Assembly (NCBI GenBank): GCA_030247855.1
Contig: JAPDRN010000011.1
Coordinates: 248,001-312,000, forward strand
Direction: 5' to 3'
Origin: Knufia peltigerae
Taxonomy: Eukaryota > Ascomycota > Eurotiomycetes > Chaetothyriales > Trichomeriaceae
Length of the DNA stretch: 64,000 nucleotides
Shown: positions 10,601 through 22,564 of the stretch, in pieces
How positions within the stretch are numbered: the stretch's first letter is position 1
How the letters are laid out: every line of letters begins with the position of its first letter
Notes under the pieces: model-generated
Database searches by the model: none
Told to the model about the DNA's origin: nothing
What the model saw: the letters and a program-made list of their open reading frames with translations, nothing else
Translations under genes and position numbers: made by a program

Positions 10601-12520
10601 CTAGGTGGCTCCCACCCCTTCTGGGACATTTCTAGGGATGAAACGAAGTTTGATGTTCGGGCGCGACCAGAGAAACTGTGCCCTCACGTCACGCATCCAG
10701 TCCAACTCCTTGCCCGGTCCCACGGTCTGCAGGATCTCCCAGTCGAAATTGAAAACCAACTTGGCTATCAACAAACGCATCTCCAGGTACGCGAGGTGCT
10801 TGCCGATGCACATGCGCGGACCGGTCAAGAAAGGCTTGGACGCGGCCAGATCGTCGTTGGCGTATCTGGTGTCGTAAAGCCAATGGGACCTGTTGAGGAA
10901 TCGTTCGGGACGGAATTCGTGAGCGTCGGCGAAGTAGGCACGGTTGTGAGCGAGTGCGTACTGATGACACGAAACAACGGTCTGTACAAACACACGCAAG
11001 TAATAAGTGAGTTGGTCTTCTAACCCCGTGAAATGTCCGCTGCCTAGAGTGGGGAAAAAAGCAAGTGCGAGCGGGACTCACTCCTTCTGGTATGTAACGG
11101 CCGTCGACCTCCGAACCAGGGCTGACTCGAGGTAAGCTGATCGGGAGAGGTGAGAACAGGCGTTGCGTCTCCTTCAGTATGGCGGACATCAGTGGGAGAC
11201 TCTCCAGATCGTAGGTGTCGATGTCTTTGTCATTTTGAAATGCCCCTCGGATTTCCTTCTGTAGCGCTTGGAGCATTTCGGGTCTCGTGAAGAGGTAGTA
11301 TATCATCGCTGATATGGTGATGGCAGGGTTTTCGGCGCCGGCAATCAACAACGAGCTTGCGTTGGTCCGGAGAAACTCGAACGAGGGTCTTTTGGATTCA
11401 TCTTTCAACAAATCACTGAAAAAGTCCGGGTGAGGGTTCTCATTGTCGATGCGTTGCTGCATTCGTTCGTGCGTGAAATGATGGTGGTCAGATCGATCCT
11501 TCATCAACTGTTTCAACGGGAGAAGAAAGGGAGCAAGAGGTTTCAAGATGGGTAATCTTTTGAAGATCTGGAAGAAAGATCCGGCATAGAGGATGTTGAC
11601 CAGGATCTGCATCATCGAGTCCGTTTGGCCTTTGCGAGCCAAAGCCTTTTGTTAGTACACCACAATCGAATCAAGTGGGATGAGGCTGAAGGAAAGGCTT
11701 TTCTTACCTCTCTCTATCGCGTGAAAGGATTCGTTAAACACCAACTCGCCGATGATGTCGAAGCTGACCCACAATAGCCACTGTGTGTGTGCCAGAGTGG
11801 TTTGATGTCAGCCGGAAAAGTTGACACAGCAAGCAACAATCCAGATTCACTTGCCTGATCGATCAGCACTCCATCTGGACCAGCCCCCTCCTTGGAAAGC
11901 TTTTGTATGAGGAAATCGACGTATCCGATGATGGTCGGTTTCTGCTCCCGAAGTCCCGTGGCGCTGAAGGCGTGGGTGAACAGACGCCTCGTCTCCCGGT
12001 GTTTGATCGGGTCCCTTTCTGCTCCCATGGGAGACATCTCGTCAGGATTGTCGTAAAAGGCCGACTTTAAGAATTGGGGTTTCTTTTGCTGAAACCCATA
12101 GATGTCCTCGAAGGCTCGTATCGTCCGGAACGAAAGTTCGTTCGGTGCAATGCGTACCACGTCGCCGTACCGCTCATGGGCCTTGTTGATCTCGAACGGC
12201 CACCGACCCCCGATCCTGTCGTTCACGAGAATGAGTGTCACTGCTGCCGACGATCACTCGGGCGGTGGGAGTTGGGAGGACTTGCCATGATCTACTGTAC
12301 CAAATCTCGCTCGCGCCGGCGAGCTTGGGCCCCGGGAACTTGGCCAGAGGATGAAAATAGAGGTTATAAATGATCCGGGTAGCGCAATAGAGTATCGCCT
12401 ATCATTTTTGGTTGATTAGCAACACTGAACCACGGAAGGCTTGAAAACGGATGTACTCACCGCCCCTGCCGCAGCAAAGCACAGCGAGAGAAGAACGTTG
12501 TAAAAGCCAAGCGACAACAT
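10601..12520 (-). CDS. Cytochrome P450 (CYP65/isotrichodermin C-15 hydroxylase-like)
   Basis: Six exons (12520-12461, 12398-12286, 12215-11855, 11780-11708, 11629-11082, 10981-10601) give 511 residues. An N-terminal hydrophobic anchor (MLSLGFYNVLL) is followed by YNLYFHPLAKFPGPKLAG, the hinge typical of this P450 group. ExxR is KETQR, and the heme loop PFLTGPRMCIG places the thiolate Cys near 443. Introns 2 and 3 only fit as GC-AG introns with GCAAGT donors: the first joins SRSW to IGGRWPFE, the second joins LIDQ to WLLWVSFDIIGEL. The I-helix reads AGAENPA, so the usual oxygen-activating Thr is Asn. It shares a promoter with the divergent MFS pump at 12938, suggesting a small detoxification or secondary-metabolite unit. 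Substrate unknown. Confidence 0.85.
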
Positions 12521-12937
12521 CTTGAGATTTCCAAAAGCCTAACTGTTTGTGAGAAAAAGGGCTGGAGCCTCACGACACGAACACAGCTCTGGCCTTCTAT
12601 ACCTGCGGAAGCCCCCCACAGGTTCAGAAAGGAGGTCATACAAGGATTCCCCACAATTAAGAACCCCGACCGAGGAAATAGGTGGTAGGGAAACCCTCTT
12701 CCTACCGAACCTCGCCGTTAACACTTCATATCGCCGAGGAGATAAGGACTCGAACTTCTGACTCCAGCGCAACACCAATTTCTTGATTGTAGTCATGTGT
12801 AATTGTGTAGTCGTTTCTCATCATATAACAGCCCCTGGTCTGGGGTTTCAGCCCCCAGGAAAAAAAATGTGGTCTTTGGTTGCTCAGAATCCGGGGTCCA
12901 AACTTTGTTGGATAAAAATACAGGTGAATTTGCAATA
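12521..12937. promoter_or_regulatory. Divergent promoter of P450 and MFS pump
   Basis: About 420 bp between two divergent starts. CCGAGG occurs at 12670-12675 and 12734-12739. Otherwise I see no gene; a tRNA-like T-arm word near 12746 does not fold (see rejected items). Confidence 0.5.
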
Positions 12938-14782
12938 ATGGCATCAAAAGAAACTCCCGATTCATTCCACATCGACCCTGCAGTCGAGCCAGGGTCGAAC
13001 GATGATGTTGAAGCTGTGGTTCCACACCAGGGCAAATACCTCGACATCGGGGAGACTCATGGCTTTACAAGCGTCCTCGGCGAGCTCCCACACGGTTACT
13101 ACCTGAGTTCTCGATTCCTAGGCTCCTTTGCTGCCATGTGGTTTGGGCTTGCGGCTGGAGTTGGCCTCTTCTCGGTCGCTTCTCCGGTGTTGAGCACCAT
13201 CAACCAGGACCTGGGCCCCTCTGACAATTACGCGTGGATCGCCATCGCCTACACACTTTCCATGGCCGTCGGGCAGGCTTTTGTCGGCCGCCTATCAGAT
13301 ATATTGGGCCGTCGTTACATCTTCATCGTCGGAGCAATCTTCGCCCTGGTGGGAGCCATTGTCGTAGCGACGGCGCACAGCATCAACACCGTCATCGGGG
13401 GGATGGTCCTTGGGGGACTGGGAGCAGCTTCGCAACTTTCCTACAGTTTCGCCCTGGGAGAGCTGGTCCCCATGAAACACCGGTTCCTCGCCATAGGAAT
13501 TCTGTTCCTGGCCATTCTCCCCATGTCCGGTTTTGGTCCAGCTATTGCAAACGCCGCCATTCTCCACACCGCTGCAAAATGGCGTACTTCATTCTATGTC
13601 GTTGCTGGCGTGGATGGAGTGTCTTTGGCACTCTACATCTGCTTCTACCACCCGCCTTCCTTGCGAGAGAAGCAGGGAGCAAAGCAGTTGGTGGCGTTAC
13701 TGAAGGAACTCGACTACGTCGGCGCATTCTTATTCACGGCCGCCATTGTGCTCTTTCTGATGGGAATCTCTTGGGGAGGAGGTCTCTACGCCTGGAAGTC
13801 GGCTCAAGTCATCACGACGATCATCATTGGCTTTCTGGTCGGTGCCGCCTTTGTTTTGTGGGAGATATACGCCAGCCTGAAGACCCCGTTTTTGCCGCTC
13901 AAGCTGTTTCTATACAAAGGTTTCTCGGGATGTGTTGCGTCTCTGGCGTTGGGCGCTGGACAGTTTTATGGAATGTCGATCGTCTGGCCTCTCATGGTCA
14001 AGGAATTCTACTCGAAAGGCGAAGCCTTGAATGGAGGCTATTTAGCCTGCTTGATCGCCCTGGGGTACGTCGCAGGTCAAGTGTCTGCCGGTCTTCTGTC
14101 GCGCCATATTGGGAAGGCCAGAATCCAGGTGATTGTGGCGTTCTTCTTCGGAGGGATGTTCCTAGGATGTAAGTAGAGTCAATCTTCCTTCCACTGGTTA
14201 CAGCACTGACAAGGGGGTACAGTGGTGGCGACCTGCACTCCGACCTCAAAAGGTCGGGCGCTTGGTCTGGTCTTCGTGGCGTGTTACTGCATCGGCTGGA
14301 ATGAGGGAGTGACTACGGTTCTTTGCACATTTGCAGTACACGACCAGCAAGATATTGGTACCGCAGGCGGAATCGCCGGTTCCATGCGATCGTTGGGCGG
14401 TGGCATTCTTTCCACCGTCTATGTTGCCATCTTGACAAACCGTCTGCAGTCGACAGTTGCCAGGCGTGTGCCAGCGGCACTTGTCAAAGCTGGGCTGCCG
14501 CTGTCCAGTGTACCTGCATGGCTTGCAGCATTAACCTTGGGAAAGGGATTCGGCGACGTTCCTGGGGCGACACCTGCAATCGACTTGGCCGGCATCACAT
14601 CATACGAATTCGCTAGTATGGCTGCATTTCGAACGGTATTGCTGGCCTCAATTGCGTTCTCTGGCCTGGGCGTCATTGTGAACTTTTTCGTTGCAAACGT
14701 GGACCACAAGATGACAGACGGCATTGCGGCCACTTTGATGCACGACAGAACCAACAAGGAGAAGGGAAAACTGGACAATTGA
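12938..14782 (+). CDS. MFS efflux transporter, TRI12 / fungal drug-H+ antiporter family
   Basis: Two exons (12938-14168, 14223-14782) encode 596 residues, the normal size for 14-helix TRI12-type transporters. The start is the ATG of MASKETPDSF; the N-terminal tail contains HGFTSVLGELPHGYY, a block usual before helix 1 in this family. The MFS motif A appears as GRLSDILGRRY between helices 2 and 3. Hydrophobic segments continue to a short charged C-terminus. Relatives export trichothecenes or siderophores across the plasma membrane. The gene is divergent from a CYP65-like P450, itself a family used in trichothecene-type pathways, so joint action on one compound is plausible but not shown. Confidence 0.88.
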
Positions 14783-15468
14783 CCATGACGCCTGAAGCGC
14801 CAGGGCCTGCGCGCAGATATGAAGATGGAAAAGGCGGTTGGAATGTGCGAGCGAGGGCGTTTAAACGTTCCAATGTGTCAAATCCGTATAATTCTCGTCC
14901 TATCGTCCGCCAACATGATTATCTAACTGGTACATAAGCTGATGGCATACAAGAAGAACACGGTTTATTAGTACCTTGGTAGCGGGGCTTCTCCGCTCTC
15001 GCCTGTACGTGTATTATGTGTGGCACGTGTATCTTGGCGCCTTGGCATATCTTGGTCACCTTGGCTCGGGCTCTTTTCTTTGACAAAATCTGCCCAAGTG
15101 GACGCGTTGTGGGTTTTTTATATCACACCAAAATCTGGGCCGTCGTTACCTTGAAGTCTCTGGTCTCCATCTGAGGTAGCAATGGATTGCTTGGGGCTGG
15201 CTAAGCCTCTGAGCTTCGACATGATGCAAAACGTCATGCCCCCCAGTGGTGCTGATCACTTCAAAAATTTCTTCTCACAGGTTTGGTTACTTAACCCTCT
15301 CGGTTCTGTCTTTTCTCTTCCCCGGATATTCTGTACCTCTGACGTGACTAGGCAGTTGAACGAAACTTATCGACCGAGGCAAGATCTGCCTGTCGAGACC
15401 CATTCTGTGCCCTGTGCTCGGATTTCCAGCCTTGATTGCCGCTTATTCAATTGTTACTCCGGTCCGAG
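14783..15468. other. Intergenic, promoter of amino-acid permease
   Basis: 3' flank of the MFS gene and 5' flank of the permease. A T-rich stretch with TTTTTTATATC at about 15114 may act as a TATA-like element. An open frame from 15182 has no resemblance to a known protein. Confidence 0.4.
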
Positions 15469-17379
15469 ATGGTTCGTACACACGAACTCGCCCACCGCGA
15501 CAATGGTGTCCTTCGCGGCGACGGTGCTGTCGAGAACAAGGAGCACCGTCATAGTGTCGCCGCGGGTCCAGGCGAGGAGCAAGCCGACGAGCTCCTTAAT
15601 ATCCTAGGCTACCAGGCCGAGCTGGTTCGAAGTCGAAGCACCTTCCAGGTTGCGTTCATGTCCTTTGTGCTGGCATCTGTCCCGTATGGTCTGGCTACGA
15701 CACTTTTGTATCCTATCGCAGGTGGCGGGCCCGTCGCTGTGATCTGGGGCTGGTGCGGAGTATGCGCCATTATCCTTTGTCTGGCTGTGTCTCTGGGTGA
15801 AATCACCTCGGTCTACCCTACAGCTGGAGGCGTCTACTATCAGACATTCATGCTCTCCCCACCGCATTACCGCAAGATCACCGCATGGATTTGTGGCTGG
15901 TCATACACCCTAGGCAACATCATCATTACTCTTTCTGTCAACTTCGGAACCACCCTTTTTTTCGTGGGTTGTATCAACATCTTCCAGGATGACAATGGCG
16001 AAGGCATCTTTGCCGCAGAGACCTACCAGTATTATCTGATCTTCCTCGCCATCACCCTGACTTGCAATGCCATATCCGCCCTGGGCAATCGGTGGCTACC
16101 GCTTCTGGATGTAAGAATACTGATTTCTTTCCTCACCTCCGCGCATCTGTCTTCCTTTCAATCGGCCTTGGCGGTCCTTCTCCTCCCAACGCGACTTACC
16201 ATCATATACCTAACGATTAACTAGACAATGACCATCTACTGGACATTTGGAGGTGTCTTTGCCATACTGATCTGCGTTCTTGTCATCGCCAAAAACGGTA
16301 GAAACAGCGGTAGTTTCGCCCTGGGCGAGTTTCAAGCCAATACCGGTTGGACCCCAGGCTGGTCATTCTGCATCGGACTCCTGCACGCTGCCTATGCGAC
16401 CTCTGCCACCGGCATGATCATCTCGTAAGCCTTTCCCGTAACTCTCGGTCTTTGTGCGTGTGCTCACAGCAGTTACTTAGCATGTCCGAGGAGGTCCGCG
16501 ACCCTGGCAGGCAAGTTCCCAAAGCCATGTGTTGGGCACTGGGACTGAACTGGCTTTGCGGCATCATCTTTCTCCTGCCGTTGATGTTCGTGCTGCCTGA
16601 CCTTCTCGATGTCATCAACGACCCCTACGCCCAACCTCTGCCGTTCATTCTTCGCTCGGCCATCGGCAATGAGGGCGGCGCCTTTGCGCTCACGGTTCCA
16701 ATCATCGTCCTCGCCATCTTCTGCGGCACCGCCTGCACCACCGCCGCGTCGCGTTGCATCTGGGCCTTCTCCCGCGACGGCGCCATGCCTGGGTCTGGAC
16801 TCTGGAAACGAATCAACCCCAAACTCGACGTGCCTTTCAACGCCATGATGCTCAGCATGTCCGTACAGATCTTGTTGGGTCTGATCTACTTTGGGTCTGC
16901 TGCGGCCTTCAATGCCTTCAGCGGCTCTGGAGTCATCTTTTTGACCATTTCTTACGTCATGCCCGTCATCGTTTCCCTCCTCGGCGGCCGCACTCACCTC
17001 AGAGAAGGCTCTTGGGACTTTGGGAAGCTGGGTGCATTCTGCAATGTCATCACAATATGTAAGACCCCCCCCCGAAGCCCCAAATGCCCCACGCAAATGT
17101 GATATTGGAACCTTGTTCTATATTCTCTCATCCACAGCTAGGCTGACTCATTTCTTCCCTCTAGGCTGGACTTTATTCATCATCCCGGTTTTCAGTTTCC
17201 CCTTCTTCAACCCGGTCACGCTGGAAGGTATGAATTATGCCTCGGTGGTGTTCGTCGGCGGTGTGACCATTTCGGCCGTGTGGTACTTCGTCTGGGGGAA
17301 AAAGAACTATGAGGGACCGCCAGTTCGAGCGGACGAAGTGGAAAGAAGACGAAGTTCCATAATATCTACGTCAGATTAG
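15469..17379 (+). CDS. APC-family amino acid / choline / GABA permease
   Basis: Four exons (15469-16110, 16225-16424, 16481-17058, 17165-17379) encode 544 residues. The protein has a long hydrophilic N-terminus and about 12 hydrophobic helices. Conserved points include SLGEITSVYPTAGGVYYQ near helix 3, ICGWSYTLGN, and MSEEVRDPGRQVPKAM, the loop shared by fungal choline (Hnm1-like), GABA and basic amino-acid permeases. The substrate cannot be decided from sequence. The gene converges tail-to-tail on the MmgE/PrpD gene. Intron 2 uses the TTACTTAG acceptor just before the MSEE exon. Confidence 0.87.
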
Positions 17380-17535
17380 CTTTCTGGCTATCACTGAGAT
17401 TCTGTTGCCCATTTACAGACTTGGTTGTCTATAGTAACAGTACTCACCTGCCTGGGAAATCAACTTGCATGGACTTTGTGAGTGAAAGAGTACAATGTAA
17501 AATACCTTGCCAAACTTGTATATTTTAGTGGATAT

Positions 17536-18981
17536 TTAGTACAACAGGCCCAAAATCTCCTGTACATTATGTTTCTCGATCTCATTCACCACGTCCCTTA
17601 TTCGGAGAGCCCTCTTCTCTCCCAACACTGGGTTCACCAGACTAAAAAATTTCTGGTCCACCTGGTCCCTCGTGAAAGGGTGTTGGACCTCGCCTAGAGG
17701 GTAGGGGACATCCACCACTTCCTTGCTTCCATCGGCGTACTCGACTTCGATCCTGGATCCGAATTCTCGGATACTCTCGTCCCCCACGCAGGTGATCTTG
17801 TCGGACAATTCACGAATCTGAGGGTCCTCGAGTTTTTGTCGTTCGTAAGCCTGGACGCCCGCGCCCGACCCGTACAAGAAACTGTGGGCGGCGGTGAAGT
17901 AGGCCGAGAACTGAGCGTCGACCATGTTGGCCGGGTGGACCTTGTTGGGGATCGGAGCCCCCACGACGCTGACGTTGGCGGGACTCAGGGAGAGAGTCAC
18001 CGTCTTGTAGTCCGATGCCTTCGTGTGGCCCTTTTCCCTACCCAACCGGGTGGCGTGTTCGATGAAACCGTGGGTCATTCGACAGGCGGGGAAAGGCTTC
18101 AGGGAAGTGTCGAGGAACTCCCACCGTTCCCCCAGCTCGGAGGTGAGGTGCCCCAGGTCCTTGTCGGGTTTGGGGGAGTAGGCGTGCAGGAAACCAAACG
18201 TCCCCTCGAAAATGTCGGCGGCCCCCAACACGCCAGCCTCGGCGAGGGCCACGGCCACGAAGGCGTCGTGGACCGCGAACCCCGGGTGAAGGCGCTTGTT
18301 CCAACTCCCGTTGGCGAGGTACTGCATGGACCCGGCGGCCTTGGACCCCGCGAGCCCGAAAGCGTCCAGCACGGTTTGGACCGGGAGGTGTTTGAGGACG
18401 CAAATGGTGGCGACGGCTCCAAAGACTCCGCAGGTCGACGTGTTGTGGAAGCCTCGGGCGTAGGCGTCGTTTCCCATCTCTCGACCCAACCGGCAGGTGA
18501 TTTCGTACCCGACGGCCACGGCGACCAGAAAGTCGTCGATGCCGCTGCCGCCGTCGCCGTTGATTTCGGCCTGGGTGAGACCCGCGGCGATGGCCGTCAC
18601 CCCCGCGTGGAGCGTGCCCTTGGCGTAGGTGTCGTCGAAGTCGAGGCTGTGGCCGAGGGCGGCGTTGAGGAGCCCCGCGTACTGAGGCGTGAAGTGTTTA
18701 CCTTGCCCCAGCACCGTCGAGGATCCCGTCCGGCCTCCGAGCGCGGTGACGGCTTGCAGGAACGACGGCGTCGAGTCGGACGTCGAACCTGCCGCGAGCG
18801 TCACCCCGATGAAGTCGAGGATATACTCTTTGAGTCTGTCGCGGACGCGCGGGGTGAGGTACGTCGAGGGGTCGGCGTCGGCGACGAACGAGGCGAGGAT
18901 CTTTGTGACCGGCGGTATCGAGTTGGATCGGGAGTCGTGTGCGCCATTGGCGCCGTTGGTCGTTGTCGATGTTGTCGGCAT
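17536..18981 (-). CDS. MmgE/PrpD-family protein (methylcitrate dehydratase / cis-aconitate decarboxylase-like)
   Basis: A single uninterrupted frame of 481 residues, close to the family's usual 450-500. It shows SLDFDDTYAKGTLHAG, the Asp/His-bearing active-site segment, then NTSTCGVFGA and NKRLHPGFAVHDAF, the Lys and His block that binds the carboxylate substrate. Members dehydrate 2-methylcitrate or decarboxylate cis-aconitate to itaconate. The spacing from the DDT to the following His is one residue longer than I recall for cis-aconitate decarboxylases, so I do not assign that reaction. No targeting peptide is clear. GC-rich codon use stands out against the neighbours. Confidence 0.85.
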   Translation of the reverse strand: MPTTSTTTNGANGAHDSRSNSIPPVTKILASFVADADPSTYLTPRVRDRLKEYILDFIGVTLAAGSTSDSTPSFLQAVTALGGRTGSSTVLGQGKHFTPQYAGLLNAALGHSLDFDDTYAKGTLHAGVTAIAAGLTQAEINGDGGSGIDDFLVAVAVGYEITCRLGREMGNDAYARGFHNTSTCGVFGAVATICVLKHLPVQTVLDAFGLAGSKAAGSMQYLANGSWNKRLHPGFAVHDAFVAVALAEAGVLGAADIFEGTFGFLHAYSPKPDKDLGHLTSELGERWEFLDTSLKPFPACRMTHGFIEHATRLGREKGHTKASDYKTVTLSLSPANVSVVGAPIPNKVHPANMVDAQFSAYFTAAHSFLYGSGAGVQAYERQKLEDPQIRELSDKITCVGDESIREFGSRIEVEYADGSKEVVDVPYPLGEVQHPFTRDQVDQKFFSLVNPVLGEKRALRIRDVVNEIEKHNVQEILGLLY

Positions 18982-19515
18982 GGTTGAAGAGTGAGGGTTC
19001 TACGCACTATTTGTTTTACTCGCAAGACCACTATCGTCGGGCTGTGGGTTTTATGATATAGCACCGAGGAGGTGGTGATGGCAACGTATATCTACTGCAT
19101 TGGAGACGACCCTCCTCCATACACACCTCCCGTCCAGGGGATCTCCACAAAAAACACCTCCCCATCCCCCCTCAGTTTCTTCCCGCAAAGTCCCTCGTCT
19201 CGGAATCAATCACTAGTGCTTTGGACTGCTGTGGTTGGAGAAATGTCGTGCGTCTCGAAAACAGACCTCGGGAACGTCGACTCTGCGTCTCCGCGATCGG
19301 AACTGAAATATCACTGGCTATTCACACTCCGTCACACGCTTTTCTTCAGGCTTTCGATTGTTTCTTGGTCGTGTGGGCTACTGAGTTGCGTGTATGTGCA
19401 CATGTGAAAGTAATGTATAATTATTCTCTCTTCCCCTAATCAATCTCTGCCGTGCGTACAGCCAGGGCCAAGTGCATGTTATTACTACTACTTGAAATCG
19501 CTCCTCTAACATGAA
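18982..19515. other. Intergenic, promoter of the MmgE/PrpD gene
   Basis: It holds the 5' flank of the MmgE/PrpD gene and the 3' flank of the hexosaminidase gene, with a CCGAGG at 19064-19069 and C-rich tracts. No gene supported. Confidence 0.4.
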
Positions 19516-21389
19516 TCACTGAGCGGTCGAGTACTCCGACAGAGCCGTCTGGTTATAGTAGAGGTCGCATGCATGAGGATGCTGCAAACAGTACTTGGGC
19601 ATCAACGGTGCAGCTTGTATCCCATTGGCCACCAGGTATTCCCGGAAGTTCAAGATTCGTTGTGTCATTTCCGTCGTCCGTTTGATGCCAGTCTTGGGAT
19701 CTTTGTTTCCTGACCACGCAAGTTCAGCCATCGCAGCAGCCCGAGGCCACATCTTGGTCGACACAACGGTATCGTCGACCTGTTCAGACCAGAGGGGAAC
19801 TTCAGTCCCGAGAACGTGGGTTTTTTGCTGGGCTGTCAAGTTCAAGGTAAAGTCGTAGTCGTAGATTCGTTGCCAGGTCTTGTAAGGTGCGCACCACGAT
19901 CCTCCATTTCCAAGGTAGTTGAATGTCGGGACGGAAGCGTTGGGGTTTACCATCTCGTTGTATCGGGGATCATTGCTAACCCATCCTCCATAGCCACAAT
20001 CAAGGTAGAAAAAGTCGGATGAAGACACCACAATGTCGTACCCTCTGGCGGTCAAATTCTGGATGTTTTCTAGACCATTATTCCAGGTTTGGAGAATAAT
20101 ATTCTTCGGAACAGTGTGAGCATGGGGCGTTGCATTCAAAATGTCCTCCCACATCATCAACGTCTTATTCGCAGCTGATCTGAACGTGGGGATGGCTTTG
20201 TCGACCCAAACTTGGACCAGATCATTGTATGTTCTGGATTTGTTGTGAGCAAAGTATTGTTGCACGGCTGTACTAAAGTTGTAACAGCCTGTTTGGAGCT
20301 CGTCACCACCAATGTGGAAGATACTCTCACCAAACAAGCCGGCAAGTTCGCCAAAGACATTCTTGACGACCTCATAAGTCTTGTTGTTCAAGATGTCGAG
20401 CTGTCCGGGGTTAGGCTCCAGGGCGGTATGTAAAGCATAGTCATCTGTGGAAAATCATCAGAAAACTTCTGCACGATGGGTACCAACAGCGACTTACCAT
20501 TCGACCACCAAGACCCGGCGCAAGCCACAATGCTCGGATCAACCGACGACCAGCCTTGGGATGCATGTCCGGGCATGTCAATCTCGGGAATGATACGAAC
20601 TCCGCGAGCCCGGGCGTAGGAAACAAGGCCACGGATATCATTGTGAGAGAAGGTGTCTTGTGGAGAATACGCTCCCTCAGTCATTTTCGGGTACACTTGC
20701 ATCTGGACGGGCCAAGACTGCGCGTCAGCCATGTGCCAGTGAAGCACGTTCATCTTTGACAGTGCCAACCCGTCGATCTGTTCACGAATCTTGGGCAGAC
20801 TGATGAAATTCCGGCCTGTGTCAATCATTGCGCCTCGATATGGGTAGTTGGGATGGTCTGTGATCGAGACGGGTTGCTCAACCATGAGACCTCCATTTCC
20901 ATTTGAAATGATGATTTGTTGAAGAGTAGTGAATGCATGGAGCGCTCCCCACACGGTCTTTGAGGTGATGTTGACCGACGGCGAGGACTGCCCAATTGCC
21001 AGAGTGTACGACTCATCAACACCTTGCTGCAAATCTGCATCGCAGTTGGCTATGTTGACCTCAACCTGAGTGAGGCTAGAATTTGCCCGTTTGGACTTGT
21101 AAGATAATGGTGTCTCGGTAGGAAAGGCTTCGAACTTGGCGATGGATGCTTCCACTGCTGCTGGGACCCATTTCAAGGTGCTGATGGTGTTCCAGGATCG
21201 GCTCCACGCATCAGTGACAATTTCTCCACATTGTGAATTCAACGTCAAGTTTGCGCCGACTGATATTGGTCCAGACGATCCCCATGTAATTGATTGTGGT
21301 GCTGGCAGAGGATTGACCTTGACTGCATCAACAACATTGGTGAGAACGCTGAGTCCAAGGACAACAGCGGTGGCCCGGAGATGACCCAT
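19516..21389 (-). CDS. Secreted beta-N-acetylhexosaminidase (GH20)
   Basis: Two exons (21389-20498, 20444-19516) encode 606 residues. The N-terminus MGHLRATAVVLGLSVLTNVV is a signal peptide. A GH20 N-terminal domain precedes the TIM barrel, which shows GRNFISL, NVLHWHMADAQSWP, EIDMPGH and the catalytic pair in FHIGGDE (Asp345-Glu346), the Glu being the acid/base and the Asp stabilising the oxazolinium. Several Asn-x-Ser/Thr sites fit secretion. The enzyme releases N-acetylglucosamine from chitin oligomers or glycans, in wall turnover or scavenging. The splice joins WWSN to DDYALHTALEPNPGQ, matching relatives. Confidence 0.93.
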
Positions 21390-22564
21390 CTTTCTTGATT
21401 AGTAGTACGCACAGAGCGTCAGCTCGAAGTCGGAAGAAAAGAGGCATTGCACCGGTTTTATCGTCAAAGGGCTCAGTAGCATTGCGATCTTCCAGGCTGT
21501 GAGGAGGATAGTCCGTGCTACCTCGTGGTGAAATTAAGCTACATGTCGCCGAATCGAGGGGATGGACAAACAAGCATCGATAGTCGAGTGTCGATACTCA
21601 ATGTAACTCACCTTTCGCGAGATAATGGGAGACTTGTAGAAGTGCTACCGTGACATTCCAGGTCAGAGCTTCGATAGTACGCAATGTGGCTGAAAGTCTG
21701 AAATGTGCCAAGATTCAGCCTGATCTGCGCTACTAGCCTCATTGTTTTATACCTGGAACGCCCCCGGAACAAGGCTGGAGTGTGGCGTGAACAGGTGCCC
21801 TAGGCTTCTCTGGGTAAGCCGGGAACCAGCCATCTCCAGGGGTGCCTTTAGGTGTCACTCACGCCTATCGCTCACCCCCGCATTCATCAACACTCACCGC
21901 CCACGATATCGTTGATGGTACCTTGACATCTCGGTTCTGAAACGTTGCAATACAACAACGGTTCTCGCGGTGTATAGATTTATTACCATGGCTAGAGGGT
22001 CGGAAACCTGTTCGGAACGCGCGTGCCGATGGGAAGTCGAGATAAGCCTGGGATGTTGCGACCTGCCTGTTTTGTATGCCTTGTCGACTCGAGAACGACT
22101 TGAATACTGTGATGTCCTGCTAACATTTGATCGAAAGGATATGTGATGATGATACTAACGTAAATGAAGCATTGCCGCATTCATGCCAGCATTCGCACGA
22201 CCCATTCTAGTTGATAAGCGTCTCTGCTATGTCAGATATATTGACATCCCAGAATGAGTTGCTGCTGAGGCAATTGAGTAGACTGGCGAGATGCTTTAGG
22301 CATTGGGCGTACCTAGAAGGCTTAGGGCAAATTCCTAGAAGGCAAGTATGCCGAACCTACCGATGATGGCCGATAATATCCTTGAACTACGCGAGAATTG
22401 TTTTCCTCCGTCGTACTCGTACAGGAGACTTCACCAATATCCGGCTGAAGAATGATCAAACTACGTGACGCATGTTGACACGAACTGTACGGAGTACCTG
22501 GAGTCTCTTTCGATTGATACATGTTATTTCCATGCATTACTAGACCCAAATGATCGATCAAGAG
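21390..22564. other. Long divergent intergenic region
   Basis: Between the hexosaminidase and a Zn2Cys6 factor, both reading outward. Only short frames without resemblance. TACGGAGTA occurs at 22488-22496, one of six copies in the window's non-coding DNA. Confidence 0.4.

Noticed and set aside
11780..12300. GT-AG alternatives for intron 2 of the first P450 (donor GTAGAT at 12296 with NAGNAG acceptors)
   Set aside because: They keep the frame but replace the conserved SRSW...GGRWPFE region with an unrelated segment; the GC-AG solution fits the family.
12746..12775. Possible tRNA on the minus strand (T-loop-like word, complement of GGACTCGAAC)
   Set aside because: The T stem does not pair and no anticodon or acceptor stem can be found at the right spacing.
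17536..18981. Naming the MmgE/PrpD gene as cis-aconitate decarboxylase (itaconate synthesis)
   Set aside because: The Asp-to-His active-site spacing differs by one residue from what I recall for that enzyme, and no mitochondrial tricarboxylate carrier or itaconate exporter sits beside it.
17836..18987. Plus-strand open frame of 383 codons
   Set aside because: Antisense shadow of the GC-rich MmgE/PrpD gene; composition is Val/Gly/Arg heavy with no family resemblance.
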